DNA of 64,000 bases from Cadophora sp. MPI-SDFR-AT-0126 (lineage: Eukaryota > Ascomycota > Leotiomycetes > Helotiales > Ploettnerulaceae): positions 2,790,001-2,854,000 of the forward strand of contig JAGMVK010000006.1 of the NCBI GenBank assembly GCA_020747065.1, given 5' to 3'. The notes below the pieces were generated by a model. That model did no database searches. It saw only the letters and a program-made list of their open reading frames with translations, and had not been told where the DNA came from. This document shows positions 10,338-21,520 of the stretch, one piece after another (within the stretch, counting starts at the first letter, position 1; each line of letters begins with the position of its first letter). The position numbers and the translations under genes are program-made.

Positions 10338-10833
10338 TGGATAGTATTCTAAAATGGATGGCCAATCGGTTTTCTACTACAACATAACCCATGCGGTTTC
10401 TTCCTCGCGCGTGATAGTCTTCGTGCGTGCCGCAGGCTAGCACTCTTGTGCCGAAAATCTAAGCCAATACGAGAGTAGCAGCTAGTAAAGCGTGACCTAT
10501 CCACCTTTTTGGATGATGCTTGGCAATGTTTTGCTGGTGGACGTGGCACTCGGCAACCAAAGTGGACTACCACGGCTCCTACCCGCGCCAACAGCCAACC
10601 CTTTCACTTCGTTTCAGGGCAGTTATGGTTCTTTACGTACTTCGATACAGTTCAATCTAAGCCCAAGTTCCCGGTATTTTCACCGACTTGACCTGTCACA
10701 ATATAGAGGGACTGCGTGATTTAGACGCTGAAAAGGGGCTTGATCTTGAGGAAAACAAACATCCATAAATTCCTTGGTAGAAAAACTACATCACTCATGC
10801 CTCCAGCAAAGTCTGTTCTCAGACGGCTCCTAA
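10338..10833. other. Intergenic region upstream of the OrsD relic
   Basis: Several short open frames exist on both strands, but none carries recognisable sequence. It probably contains more of the degraded 5' end of the OrsD-type relic. Confidence 0.3.
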
Positions 10834-11772
10834 CTACAGACCTGCGAGCAAAGCCTGGCGGTGTTCCAAGAGCCACTCCCGCACTGTCTTAGGTTTCCTG
10901 TCAATAGTCCTCTCGACAAAGTTGTTCAAAGCCCAACATACTTCGTTTGCTTGCTCAAATTTGAAGAAGTTCCACATCGTCGTTGCTGTGTTCTCACCCA
11001 GGAAAGGCCCATAAAAGCGGAAGAAAGATTCTTTACTGCCGTCATATGGAATTGGCCGTCCCAAAACATCGCTAACAATTTCAGCAACCTCCCTGAATTC
11101 GAGCCAGTCTGTTCCATTGTTCATGGTGTGAAATTGGCCGATGTGCTTTGCGTTATCCGAGAGGAGGAGCTTCCCGGCCACCTCTGCAATGTCTCTCGGG
11201 TCGATGAATGGCACGCGGTGTTCAGGCCAAATGAATTTCTTCTCCAATTGTACAGACTTTATCTGCAAGAACATGTTGTCGACGAAGGTAGCACCGCTGT
11301 TAATATAGGTCACCGGCAGTCCGCTCTCATCGAGGATTGCCTTGGCAATAGGATGTTGGACCGGTAGACTTCTTCCTCCTTTAAGGGTATCTGGGACTCG
11401 GTGCGGGTTGAATTCAGGAAACACGCCCACGAGCCGCACGATGTGAATCACGGTGCCCCACTTCTTAAACGCCGTGACTAGATTCTCCATAGGCTCCCGT
11501 TCAGCTGTGCCGGAAGGCGTGACCACGAATGCCCCATCTATGCCCTCGACAGCCTTTGTCAGGGTTGGAAGATCGTAGAAGTCGGCGACAACAATTTCAG
11601 CCGACGCGAAGGCTTTCTGGAGGCTTTCTTTCTTCTCCGGGGCACTTGTTGCAAGCCGGAGCTTAATGTCAGGACGCTTGCGGGATAGAAATTCTGCAAG
11701 AGGCTTGCCAATGTGACCGCTGGCTCCGAAGATCAGGATGCTCTTCAGGGTAGGCTTCAAAAAATCCGACAT
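10834..11772 (-). CDS. NmrA-like NAD(P)-binding protein
   Basis: A 312-aa atypical short-chain dehydrogenase of the NmrA/HSCARG type. The start is the ATG at 11772 (MSDFLKPTLK); the open frame extends further up only through a TTG codon. The Rossmann signature ILIFGASGHIGKPLAEFL lies at about residues 13-30. It is followed by the acidic strand IVVADFYD, the conserved GAFVVTPSG, and the substrate-side part AILDESGLPVTYINSG, then VPFIDPRDIAEVAGKLL and the C-terminal EIVSDVLGRPIPY. It is a single exon of usual family length. NmrA-like proteins either sense the NADP redox state as regulators or act as reductases. In the cluster either role is possible. Confidence 0.8.
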   Translation of the reverse strand: MSDFLKPTLKSILIFGASGHIGKPLAEFLSRKRPDIKLRLATSAPEKKESLQKAFASAEIVVADFYDLPTLTKAVEGIDGAFVVTPSGTAEREPMENLVTAFKKWGTVIHIVRLVGVFPEFNPHRVPDTLKGGRSLPVQHPIAKAILDESGLPVTYINSGATFVDNMFLQIKSVQLEKKFIWPEHRVPFIDPRDIAEVAGKLLLSDNAKHIGQFHTMNNGTDWLEFREVAEIVSDVLGRPIPYDGSKESFFRFYGPFLGENTATTMWNFFKFEQANEVCWALNNFVERTIDRKPKTVREWLLEHRQALLAGL

Positions 11773-13076
11773 TTCGAAAGTGTATAATCGATGTTTATGC
11801 AAAGAGCGTCTCGTTTTAGATGCTTGGTTAGGTTTGCTATGGCTTGGGAGGTGGGTAACTATATATAAAGACTGAGGAGAGAAAAAGGTTTAGGACAAAG
11901 GTGCAAAAGCAGTCAGCTCGTCCAAAACTTAGTTTCCTATTCAATAGATAAGGTTTTGAACACAGCTCCGCAGGAGGTAAACATCTGCCCCGGAGCCAGG
12001 CAAACTTCGGCCTTCGGGCACGTAACAAAGCCGCGCTCCGCTGGGAGCAGGCTTGAACCCCTCTGGGTACCCTAATCCGGCCTACCCCCGCTTTAAGGGT
12101 TCATTCAGGCCTTTCCCCTTCCTTCTTTTCCTTTAGATTGACGTTTCTAACGTGCTCCACGGGTATGCGAGTCACAAAGGCGCGTCGGCAACTCGTGCCA
12201 AGACCCCACCAAAACCCAGTAGGGTGTCAGGGTTGGTAGTCGAATACACACCTTCACGCGTGCGATTTGAGACTCTTCTTGACGAGAGATATTCTCAAAA
12301 GAGACAGGGAGACCGGCCACTACGATCGACCAGTTCCTAATTTAAAAGAGATTCGAGAACACTTCGATATAGATTACTGTGATAGTACCCCTCTTGCTAC
12401 TTTCGCACGTCACCGATATTATAATCACTTACCGAACTGCAAACCTTTTAGTTCCAAAACACGATAAACCTTTTCAATTAATAACTACGATAGACAGCTT
12501 AGTTATTGGAAGACAGGTCTTCATACAAATAAAACGATTACTCAGAAGGATATCCTTCGACGTAAACGTCTCTTACGTGCTCGAGAGGAAAAAAAGAAGT
12601 TAAATTATATTCAGTTTGCTTTCCATTCAGATCATAAGTCTATTATAACTCAGGCTGCGATTAGATAAAAATCATAAGTCTCTTCTTTATTTCATTTTTT
12701 GCGAAAGAGAAATAAAATAATTCACCTGATTTCCCTGGAACCACCGAAACTATCCCAAACCTTCCCAACCCCCAAGGACAGGCTCGACGTCGGGGAATTC
12801 ACTTTCCCCAGCACTAAACCCCAGATCTCTCCCATCTGCTGACAAAGTTGACTTGGGTATTGGTGGGTTGCTTGGCCACCTCTGAGAGGTGCCAGATCAT
12901 TTGGCGAGGCATGTCATGTCGTTCCCCGGAATCAGGGTGCTCGAGTTTCGATGCGTACGGTCCGTGGATAAATGTGGTAGTGTTCTAGGATTTATTTTTG
13001 AGCATACCTGTTTGCCGGGCGCTTTCCAATATTTTTGATGAGTTCTTCGCTTATAACTAACCATAACTGACTGAAA
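11773..13076. other. Intergenic region with degenerate AT-rich coding relic
   Basis: Positions 11773-12150 show no gene. From about 12330 to 12662 one + strand frame is open except for one TAA. It reads NLKEIREHFDIDY, ATFARHRYYNHL, then TITQKDILRRKRLLRAREEK and IQFAFHSDHKSIITQ. I do not recognise the family. The composition becomes AT-rich here, unlike the neighbouring genes. It looks like the remains of a mobile element or foreign gene. The rest (12700-13076) is presumed promoter of the monooxygenase gene. Confidence 0.35.
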
Positions 13077-15206
13077 ATGGTTTCCGATCTCAACAACGGT
13101 ACTAATGGCAGCATAGCTGCAAATGCTGAGCCATATGTCACTGACGTTTGTATCATTGGAACTGGTCCTGCGGGCGGGGCTTTGGCCAGTTTCCTTGGGC
13201 ATTATGGTATTGATGACTGTCTATATTCAATTGTACGAACGGTAGAAGTCTGACGAGGTGATTGCTCTACTTAGGCGTGCGGGGTATCATGGTCGGCAAA
13301 ACGAACTCGACGGCAACGAGTCCCCGAGCACATATTACAAACATGGCAACCTTAGGTAACAGCCATCCCAAAATTGCTTGTCCGAAGCCGATTTCACTGA
13401 CTGGGAGAAAGAGTGTCTTCGAGATATAGGACTAGAAGAGGAAGCTCGCAAAACTGGTCTCGACAAGTCGTTCATGAGGTATTCCCATTGGTGTGAAAAT
13501 ATGGCTGGCAAAGAAATTGCCCGCGCCCCTTCATGGGGCAATGGAACGATTGCAGAGGTGCGTATGCTTTCAAAAGTTCATTGGATCAAATGCCTTTGAA
13601 CAACGACAGTTAATCATGATAAGGTAGGCTGAGTACAAGGCAGCGAGCCCATGCGAGCCGCTTGATCTTGCACAGACGCTGCTGGAGCCAATACTGTACC
13701 GGAAGGCCGTAAATAGTGGATTCGTTTGCCGCTTTAACACTGCCTTCGTCTCTTTCAAGGAAGATCCCAACAAAGGTACTGTCGACGTGGTCGTGAAAGA
13801 CCTTGTTTTTGGAACAGAACATGTCATACGATGCAAATATCTCTGCGGTGCGGATGGAGCCAGAAGCAAAGTCATGGGACAACTAGGCCTTCCATTAAAA
13901 ATGGGAGAAGGTCAGGGTACCGGCGTGGTGAACTTGCTCCTCAAAGCTGACCTGTCTCGCCATATGAAGTACCGTGAGGGAAATCTACATTGGTGTTTCC
14001 AGGAAGATCACTTGAACGAAGGTCTTGTGTGGGTGGTACACCCTAGAATGGTAACCCCGTGGATGGAATGGGTGGTCGGCTTCTTTGTCGCCCCTGGGTC
14101 CCAGCCAAAGACTGAAACCCCGGCCACTCGGGAGGACTGGGAGAGAAGAGTCAGGAAGTTCATCGGGGACGATAGCATTCAGTTTGAAATCCTGGATATA
14201 TCTGACTGGCAATTGAGTAACACGATTGCTCAGCAGTATTCAAAAGGCAGAGTTCATTGTCTGGGAGACGCTGTTCATCGCCACACACCCGGCGGAGGAC
14301 TAGGGTCGAATACTTCAATTCAGGATGCATATAATCTAGCGTGGAAAATTGCACATGTTCTTAAAGGTAAGAAAATAGAAGCCTAGCAGAGATCAACGGT
14401 ACCTTTGGCTGATTGCTTCATATAGGCAAAGCAGGCACTGAGCTTCTGGAAACGTACTCTACCGAGAGACAGCCTGTGGGAGCACACGTTGCTTACAGGT
14501 ATGTCTTGCGGTTCTACAATGAGATCATACTAGCCACTGTCTCTAATCCGGAAACAGAGCGATGGAGGTTGTTAAGTACCATGCCAATATCTGGCGGGCG
14601 CTCGGCTTGAATACACCGGACCTTTCGGGGTTGCAAAACGGAGTCAGCAAACTGAGTATGGCGAGTGATGAAGGCCGCAAGGCACGAGCAGCCCTCCGTC
14701 ATGCGATTGAAGAGACTTGTTATGAATTGAGGGGAATAGGTATTGAACTCAACCAGCGGTACAAATCAGCCGCGGTCTATCTCGAGGACGAAGGGGAGCC
14801 TCCCGTGTTGGACGAGCCGCTGTTACGGTATTACAAGTCAACGTATCCTGGATCACGCTTGCCACATGCATGGCTCAATACCGCCGTTCCCGGTCCCCCC
14901 ATATCTACGGTCGACCTAGCTGGAAAAGGCCGCTTTGCAATTTTCACAGGCATCGGCGGGGACCAGTGGAAGATTGCCGCCAAGGAAGTCTCGAGGGAAT
15001 TGGACATTGAGATAACCTCCTATAGCATAGGGTATGGTCAAGACTACAAAGACCCTGGCTTTGAATGGGAAAAACATAGGGGGGTGGAGGAGTCGGGTTG
15101 CGTCCTCATCCGTCCCGATCGATTCGTGGGCTGGCGTTGCCAGCAAGTATCACAGGACTGTGTCTCGAAGCTCACGCAGGTGCTCAAGACTATTTTGGCG
15201 CTCTGA
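13077..15206 (+). CDS. FAD-dependent aromatic monooxygenase (phenol hydroxylase / TfdB-like)
   Basis: A 603-aa class A flavoprotein monooxygenase that would hydroxylate a phenolic ring using NAD(P)H and O2. Exons are 13077-13206, 13275-13355, 13412-13557, 13634-14366, 14426-14498 and 14558-15206, all joined in frame by GT-AG introns. The FAD dinucleotide motif IIGTGPAGG lies near residues 26-34. SPRAHITNM follows, as in the phenol-hydroxylase/2,4-dichlorophenol hydroxylase branch. The DG motif is CGADGARSK and the GD motif is CLGDAVHRHTPGGG followed by SNTSIQDAYNLAWK. The C-terminal part has GIELNQRY, SRLPHAWL and SGCVLIRPDRFVGWR, the usual thioredoxin-like tail of this group. The fifth intron (14499-14557) was chosen because it gives VAYRAMEVVKYH in frame. 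It is preceded by an AT-rich relic and followed by a gene-poor stretch. Confidence 0.85.
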
Positions 15207-16706
15207 GATATCTGAATAGCACATCGATATAGATAGGGTGGAAGAACAAATCCGGCATAAAGAGAATTCCAGTATGTAGACCATTACTCTCATATGTATA
15301 ATCTCTGTAGAAATTTTGGGAAGTATCCGCTAGTTTGGTGAGTCCGGTATAAATTAAGCCGGTATATTCAGAGTTTACTGCAGGAGACTGTAGTTATCTC
15401 CGAGATCTTTGCAGTTTTTACTCATCTTTTGGCTTCAAGGACGCGGTAACGGGCAATGCTCCCAGTTATACATACACTGTATCGATAAGGTCACTCCGGA
15501 TATACTTTCGCGACACAGCATCAGCATACAAGGGACTTTATATCCAGCGGAGGCAACTGGCGGTGAAGGGAGATATGGCTGTTGAGTCTCTACCCTATCC
15601 CTAATCGTCGATACCCTCCTGTTGTCGTCGTTGTTGTTGTTGTTGTTTACTCAGTATGACTGATAGTCAATCATCCATATCTAGCGCTTTCGACCTCCTT
15701 TCCTCAGTGTCAGCCACCTCAGCGCCCCTGAGCTTACACATGCGGGCAAGAGATTGCGAGCAGTTGACAATAGCCCTATTTAAGGAGGAACACAATGCAG
15801 TCAAAGCGTGGTCTCTTGGCCAAGAATATTGTAGCGCACGTTGTTGGTTAACAATTCCAAATCCAATCAATTATTCTCGGCTTGAAACGCCTGACGAGTG
15901 GCCATGGTGGAGAGGGCATTGCTGAGGTTATTCTGCCTGTACTGAAAGAATATACAATAAAAAATAAACTGGGGTATTCGTTGCCGATAATGCTGGCTCC
16001 AACAATGATGCAGCCAAAGTGATTGAAGGGTCTCGGTGTTAAGATAGGCATCATTTGACAATCATCTTGATTGAGCATGCGGGAGAAGAATGTCAGAAGT
16101 TCCACCCGATAAGTTAGTGCATTCTCAGAATCAATGGATCCATGATACTGTCTGGTGTGAGGTTGTTAGCGGCATTTCTGTGTCCATACACTACCAAGAA
16201 GATATAGTAGCCGGTCCATGACCGCGAGTGCCGTCAGCGCGCGATGGAGAATGAACAGCCATTTCATCGAGAACTCTACCTAGCTCGTTCTCCTTCCTTG
16301 TGCTGGGATTTCGCCGTCTCAATCGAGAAGTGACCTGTCTTTTATCGGTCGCTGTGAAGATGCCCTTCTACCGTATTCGAACACAGAGGGAGCACAAACG
16401 TGGATTATTTACAAGACCCAAGTGGATGTTGGGAGAACTTCAAAATTTGTCTATGATGGAGCCATAGAATGTCATCAGATGGGACAAAAGGATGCTATGG
16501 TTTATTCCTCGACTTTGTTGTTGCTAACACCAGCGGGGGCGGTGTTACGCAATGCTCAGATAACAGGGCATACAATGATCATGTGTTCGGTCAAGCAACA
16601 GCTAGCATTTTGGCATTTAAAACTAGTGAGCGCAATTACTCGTTTTTCAAATTCTCGAATCTCGCCCAGGCCGCCCTTTGAGATAGATATGGCCCAATCT
16701 AATTGA
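15207..16706. other. Gene-poor spacer
   Basis: This 1.5-kb stretch has a few short open frames (for example 15656-15925 and 16422-16706 on +) without recognisable motifs or introns. A short TTG/GTC repeat lies at about 15620-15648. Nothing can be supported as a gene. Confidence 0.35.
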
Positions 16707-17919
16707 TCATGGCTTCGAATTCAGTAGCCACTCGATGCCTTTCACCGTATCTTCTTCCCGCTTCTGGCTCTGCGCGGTTAGTTGTGGGAAGAATTCCCAG
16801 AAATGATGAGGAAGGCCAGGATAGAAATCAACCCGGGTAGAGATGTTGTTCTCCTCCCGAAGGACTGACTCGTAGATCAAGGCTTCATCTCTCAGTTGGT
16901 CAAGTCCACAAACCTGAAAGTAGGTAGGCGGTAGTCCAGCGTGTCCATTGGGATTATTGAAAGGAACGAAAAGGGAAGAATGGATATCAGGTTTGAGAGC
17001 ATCTAGTGTGCGCGTTAGTAGATTTTTCGAGGCTTCATTTACAGCGAAAATTCTGTTGTGAGGATTGTACTCACCCATACACAGAATCACCATCTCATAC
17101 GGCGGCGGCCCTAAACCTTCATTCGTCTTAAAGCTCAGATACCTGGCCCGGTACTTTTCAGGGACAACAGGAGGCGGTAGGATTGTTGGTACACTCAAAA
17201 ATTGACCAGTGATTTCGACTGGATTCCCCTCGTCACGATTGATATGTGCAATCACGCAAGCCAGATTACCACCAGCTGAGACTCCTCCAACAATAAAGCC
17301 TTCATTAGTGTCAACTTGGACCGCCGAGGCATTTTTAAATAGCTGGGCAGATGTATCAGCCAGAAATGAACTTATAGTAGAGGTCCATTTTGGCCGAGTC
17401 AGGAGGAACTTACCCATTTGGTTGCATCCCAAGCATCATTCACGCCAGTGGGGAACGGATGCTCCGGGGCAAGTCGGTATCCCACACTAACAACAACGAT
17501 ATTGAGTGAGGAGACGATCCGTCTATAGGTAGCACTCTCGTCTGTATGATGTCCCATGCAAAATCCGCCGCCATGGAAGGCTACAAGCATAGCATTCCCC
17601 TTTGTGGCTTCCCTATTTTGGGAGTAGACCCTCGCTTCAATTATAGTGCCATCACGGGCTGGAATCTGAATATCATATTCTTTGACAGTAGTGAAACCGC
17701 CTCGTTCCTTCTCCATAGTAGCTGGCCGAAGGCTGTCGACCATGGAGCGCCAAGCCTGTATATCTAATCCAGACGCCGGCGGCGGCACATGTTTTAAGAT
17801 CTGTGGCACTTAACATCTGTCTCCAGCATACTGAGCTTGTGGGAAATTACCTCTAAGTATTCACGATCTGCCTCATTCTCGATTGCCCCGTCATTGTTTA
17901 CTTTCATAGATGACACCAT
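16707..17919 (-). CDS. Alpha/beta hydrolase, hormone-sensitive-lipase type (fold-3)
   Basis: A 364-aa esterase/lactonase-like enzyme. Exons are 17919-17851, 17800-17411 and 17342-16707. The first intron (50 bp, GTAATT...CACAG) joins MVSSMKVNND...DREYLE to ILKHVPPPASG in frame; without it the large open frame has no ATG. The oxyanion motif AFHGGGFCMG lies at about residues 98-106. The nucleophile elbow GGVSAGGN puts the serine near residue 175. The acid is in GLDQLRDE (about 301) and the histidine in GLPHHFWEF (about 332), so the catalytic set is complete. It has no signal peptide. It differs from the hydrolase at 4145 in sequence type. It lies tail-side of the intact dioxygenase on the same strand, which suggests co-regulation, and it may cleave an ester or lactone intermediate. 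Confidence 0.85.
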
Positions 17920-18922
17920 GATTTGACAAGTCTTTGTAATTTACGCTGAGACTGAAGAAACTTGATTGGAGGGAAGGACAGGATCTTATCTTAGGGACGA
18001 GCTCATTGATATATTTGGCTCTTCATTCATCGGGGACGAAGTGATCGCTTCAGTGAGATGGTCAATGCAGTGGGATACTCTAACTGGATAGAAGGCTGCC
18101 TGAATATCACAGAGCTTTTGTCGGCAGCAAAGTCTCCCCGGAAGCCTGGTTCATCTACCAGCAAATAACAAGGAAGCCAAAAGAGATGAGTCAAGCGTCA
18201 TTTGAGTTCGAACAGGGATTTTGTGCAGCTCCCCGGGGGACCTGATACCCGTTCGTCCCAAGTCTTCCCTTACAAACTCTTAGAGCTTCCATGGGCGCCA
18301 GAAACATCAGTAAAACGGGCTCGTTGCTAGTCTTAGTACTCGATCCGGGGAGGACTTGCCCATGGACTACGAATGGAATGGAAATGGCTTAATTCTAACC
18401 CAAACCCGACCGTCTTTCATCAGTCTGTAAGTTTCGAGCACTCAACGAGGCTCCGTAAGTAGTGATTTGTACGAAGCCTCTCCTGTTGTTGGTGTTGGTG
18501 CTAGGCTATACTGTAGCTTCAGGGAATACAAGTTGAATTGACTTCCCTGGCCTCAACCTGTGGCACAAAAGAGAGCTCTTATTGGTGCATTAGTGGAAAA
18601 TTTGGCACGGTAATAAGTTAAAGTTATCTGAGCCGGATTGATATTCGGTCTTTTGTATTTATCATCTATTCACGAATTTTTTTTAATTTGAATTGCAAAT
18701 TTTTAAATCTGACGAATCAGCAGCCCAAGATATGAATTTTTAATTGAAACAAAAAAATCGATTCATTTGATCCAAATTCATTCGAAAAACTCCAAAACTT
18801 CAGCTTCAAAATGACAGCCGTAAGTACAAACCATTTACAACGCAGCTACAAGCTAGGATCCTTCCTGCATTTCGTACGTGCCGTCACACTGGCTGCTCAG
18901 GCGACAAATGAAACTCATTCAA
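17920..18922. other. Intergenic region, AT-rich towards the right
   Basis: This is presumed promoter of the hydrolase plus the 3' side of the dioxygenase. From about 18600 to 18800 the sequence is strongly AT-rich with T and A runs. No gene is seen. Confidence 0.4.
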
Positions 18923-20653
18923 CTATTCAATCTTTGTTAAGGGACCATATCTGGCTGTAGGCCTAATGCGCTTAATCGGCTTACCCAGGGGAGGAAGTGG
19001 CGTTCCCGGATGTGGGTTTGGTACCCAGTTGCCGTGTACCTGCAAGCGGGTCTGGAAAGGCAATTGGATGACGGCGATGGGATTCTTCATGTCTCTCGTA
19101 TCAAGAAGGGTCAACTCTCCCTTTGGGGATGAGGACCGAAAGGTGTAGACGAGGAGCCAACCATCCCCCTCAGGCGCATCGTCCGATCGACGGATCAAGA
19201 CTGGCTCTGCGAAGCCTCCGTTGGGCGGGGCAAAGAACTCGTCAGTTTGGCCCGTCTCAGTATCAAGCCGAACTATCTTCTCAAACCTAAAGGCATTGGG
19301 CGCCATGCAGGTCAAGTAAACGATTTTTGTGCGTTGTGTTACGAGACGGTCGTCGATGGCTGGGAAATCCGTTAAGCCCCGGTACAAGATCTCCGGATCG
19401 GCAACTTTGGTACCACTCGGCTTCGTAAGATCAAGTTTCCAGCGAACCCAATCCGAGGTGGGAACCTGGCCCTCCGCGAGTTTCGGCAGCTCTGAACCAT
19501 CTTCTACCGTGAAGAACGGAAAAGTATTGAATGTCGCCCAGGGACTCTCCAAGGTAAGTGTACCATCCTTTTCCTCCCAGCCACCGCCAGTGTGAATGAC
19601 CAGACCGGGCTCGTAGATGTATGTGCGGAATTCACCCTCCTTCCAGCCATGTAGCTGTGGACCGTTGGGACGACGTGGAGCGACGAGGAACTCGTGAGGC
19701 GCGTAAGGGGCATAGACCCAGTGGTCCGCATTCTCCTCTCTCATATTCTCGTCCTTATTCACCCTGAAGGGCATGTTGGATAAGATGATCCAGTTTTCCG
19801 TGACCCAAGCGTCATGCGGCGAGCCTGGTACATCCGTCTTAAACCAGAATTCGTTTGAGATCTTGCCGTCGGGACTCACTGAGTAAGTGCAATAATCAGG
19901 ACTATGTAGACCCTTGGCGGCCATCGAGTATGTTACAAGTTCATTGGTGAGACGGTCCTCTTTGGGATGAGCAGTAAAGGCCCTGGCTTTGGTTTGACCG
20001 CCATAGGGGTCGTAAGTCTTGGTCTCCAGCGTGTCAGGGTCAACGGAATAAGGCAGCCCTCTCTCTGCCATTGCGAGCAGCTCGCCACCCCAGTAGATGA
20101 TATTGGTGTTAGCTACATTGTCGTTTGCCATGCGAACGCATGGATGGCAGTCGTATGGGTTACGATAGCGACCGAACAGCCGCTTACCCGCCTGGCGCTC
20201 GAGGAGGTACCTCTCCGTCTCGATATACTTCATCTTCATCGAGACCTTGCCATTGATGATACGGAAAGCGCTGATCATCCCGTCACCATCAATAAAGGGA
20301 ACATCGTCTTTCGGTAGTACGTTAGGATCGGGATGAAGGCGGTAAAATGTGCCGTCAATCTCCTTTGGGATATCACCGAACACGACTAGGTCATCCGCCT
20401 CGCACTCAAAACGGCCATGTGGAGCTTGATCGATCGGGTTGTAGATCAACTCCCACGGAGATTTCAGGCCGTAGTGATTATCTGCAGACTTCTCCTGCTC
20501 GTGGCTGCCATCAACATCAGCCTTCTTGAGAACGGGAATGTCCGTTTGTGGAGTGACAGGAATGTAAGGCTTTACATTAACCCGCCCGCGCTCAACATTA
20601 CTCGGGGCTCCATCGAGGATAGCTGGCGCAACGATGTCTGCGGAGGGGTCCAT
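18923..20653 (-). CDS. Carotenoid oxygenase / stilbene-cleaving-type dioxygenase, intact paralogue
   Basis: A 576-aa single-exon protein starting with ATG at 20653 (MDPSADIVAPAI). It belongs to the Fe(II)-dependent RPE65/carotenoid oxygenase family, a seven-bladed propeller with four iron-binding histidines. These are seen at about H229 (TAHPKED), H280 (SPHDAWV), H354 (LVIHTGG) and H540 (QVHGNWV). It has no signal peptide. The first 60 residues are poorly ordered and specific to this copy. The remainder matches the damaged paralogue at 1475-3082 along its whole length. Fungal relatives cleave carotenoids, retinal precursors, resveratrol or lignin-derived stilbenes; the neighbours (phenol hydroxylase, CMD-like, CrtC-like) favour an aromatic stilbenoid over a carotenoid, but this is an inference. 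It is divergent from the secreted CrtC-like gene at 21521. Confidence 0.9.
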   Translation of the reverse strand: MDPSADIVAPAILDGAPSNVERGRVNVKPYIPVTPQTDIPVLKKADVDGSHEQEKSADNHYGLKSPWELIYNPIDQAPHGRFECEADDLVVFGDIPKEIDGTFYRLHPDPNVLPKDDVPFIDGDGMISAFRIINGKVSMKMKYIETERYLLERQAGKRLFGRYRNPYDCHPCVRMANDNVANTNIIYWGGELLAMAERGLPYSVDPDTLETKTYDPYGGQTKARAFTAHPKEDRLTNELVTYSMAAKGLHSPDYCTYSVSPDGKISNEFWFKTDVPGSPHDAWVTENWIILSNMPFRVNKDENMREENADHWVYAPYAPHEFLVAPRRPNGPQLHGWKEGEFRTYIYEPGLVIHTGGGWEEKDGTLTLESPWATFNTFPFFTVEDGSELPKLAEGQVPTSDWVRWKLDLTKPSGTKVADPEILYRGLTDFPAIDDRLVTQRTKIVYLTCMAPNAFRFEKIVRLDTETGQTDEFFAPPNGGFAEPVLIRRSDDAPEGDGWLLVYTFRSSSPKGELTLLDTRDMKNPIAVIQLPFQTRLQVHGNWVPNPHPGTPLPPLGKPIKRIRPTARYGPLTKIE

Positions 20654-21520
20654 AGTGTGTCATGGGGTGAACAATATGCTCAAGAAGATGAAGGCCGTTC
20701 GTTGTCCAGGTGCCTCGACCAGTAGACTAGAATAGGTGGAGAACAGCTTATATTCTGCACTCGGCTCAAGATGAATCTCCGGCTTTTAGAATATTGAGTT
20801 ACCGCGAACCAAACCACTGCACTACACGGAGTCTTCATCGTCGAAACCGACTTCTAGACATTCTACTCCACGGAATCTATCTTGGGGGGGCCATCTGGCA
20901 TCTGCGTATGGTAATGTCAAGCCGCCTTTACACCCCATTCCACGGAACCATCGCTTAACCTGGAAACCGCTAATAAATTGCCGCCGGACGACAAGGTTCA
21001 CGCATCCTCAAAGACCTTTAACAGCCTTTCGTAAGTAATCTTGGACTACCTGATTGGTGTCCTACAGAACGAGTCACAGTCCTTGTAAACCCTCCCTGGG
21101 CTGGATTCGTCGTGAGCACAGGTTCCACGGAGGTACCGAAAGCTACGAAACCTAATCTATAGCCGTTCATCGGCTGAAGCTAGGTTGTGGGATTTCTGTT
21201 CCCCCATTTCTCTGTAGCATGGGTTTGACATTTGGAAGGACTTCTTCAGGATCGGGATAGTAGTCTCGTAGTTCATTTAAATTTATGCCCCCGTGCACCT
21301 CCTAGAATCATCCCGTGGGTTTTGTGGTGAAGGTGCAAAATAATCTGGGGAACTAATCCGGGGAACCGGCCAATACCACCAATACCTCTGGACTGGACGG
21401 TTTTCTTCAAGATGATGATAAATAACCAGCCGAACGTCTGCTCCTCTTCCTTTAGGACACATAGCAGCAACCACTCTTAGTGGCCATTCTACAGCACCGC
21501 TAGAACAATCTTAAATCAAT
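20654..21520. promoter_or_regulatory. Divergent promoter region between dioxygenase and CrtC-like gene
   Basis: This 867-bp gap must hold the start regions of two outward-facing genes. No coding sequence is recognised and no binding site can be named with confidence. Confidence 0.4.

Noticed and set aside
12030..12075. Sequence resembling a tRNA B box (GGGGTTCAAGCC on the minus strand)
   Set aside because: No A box, no foldable acceptor stem or cloverleaf around it.
15656..16706. Several 60-95-codon open frames between the monooxygenase and hydrolase genes
   Set aside because: No domain, no splice structure, no length beyond chance.
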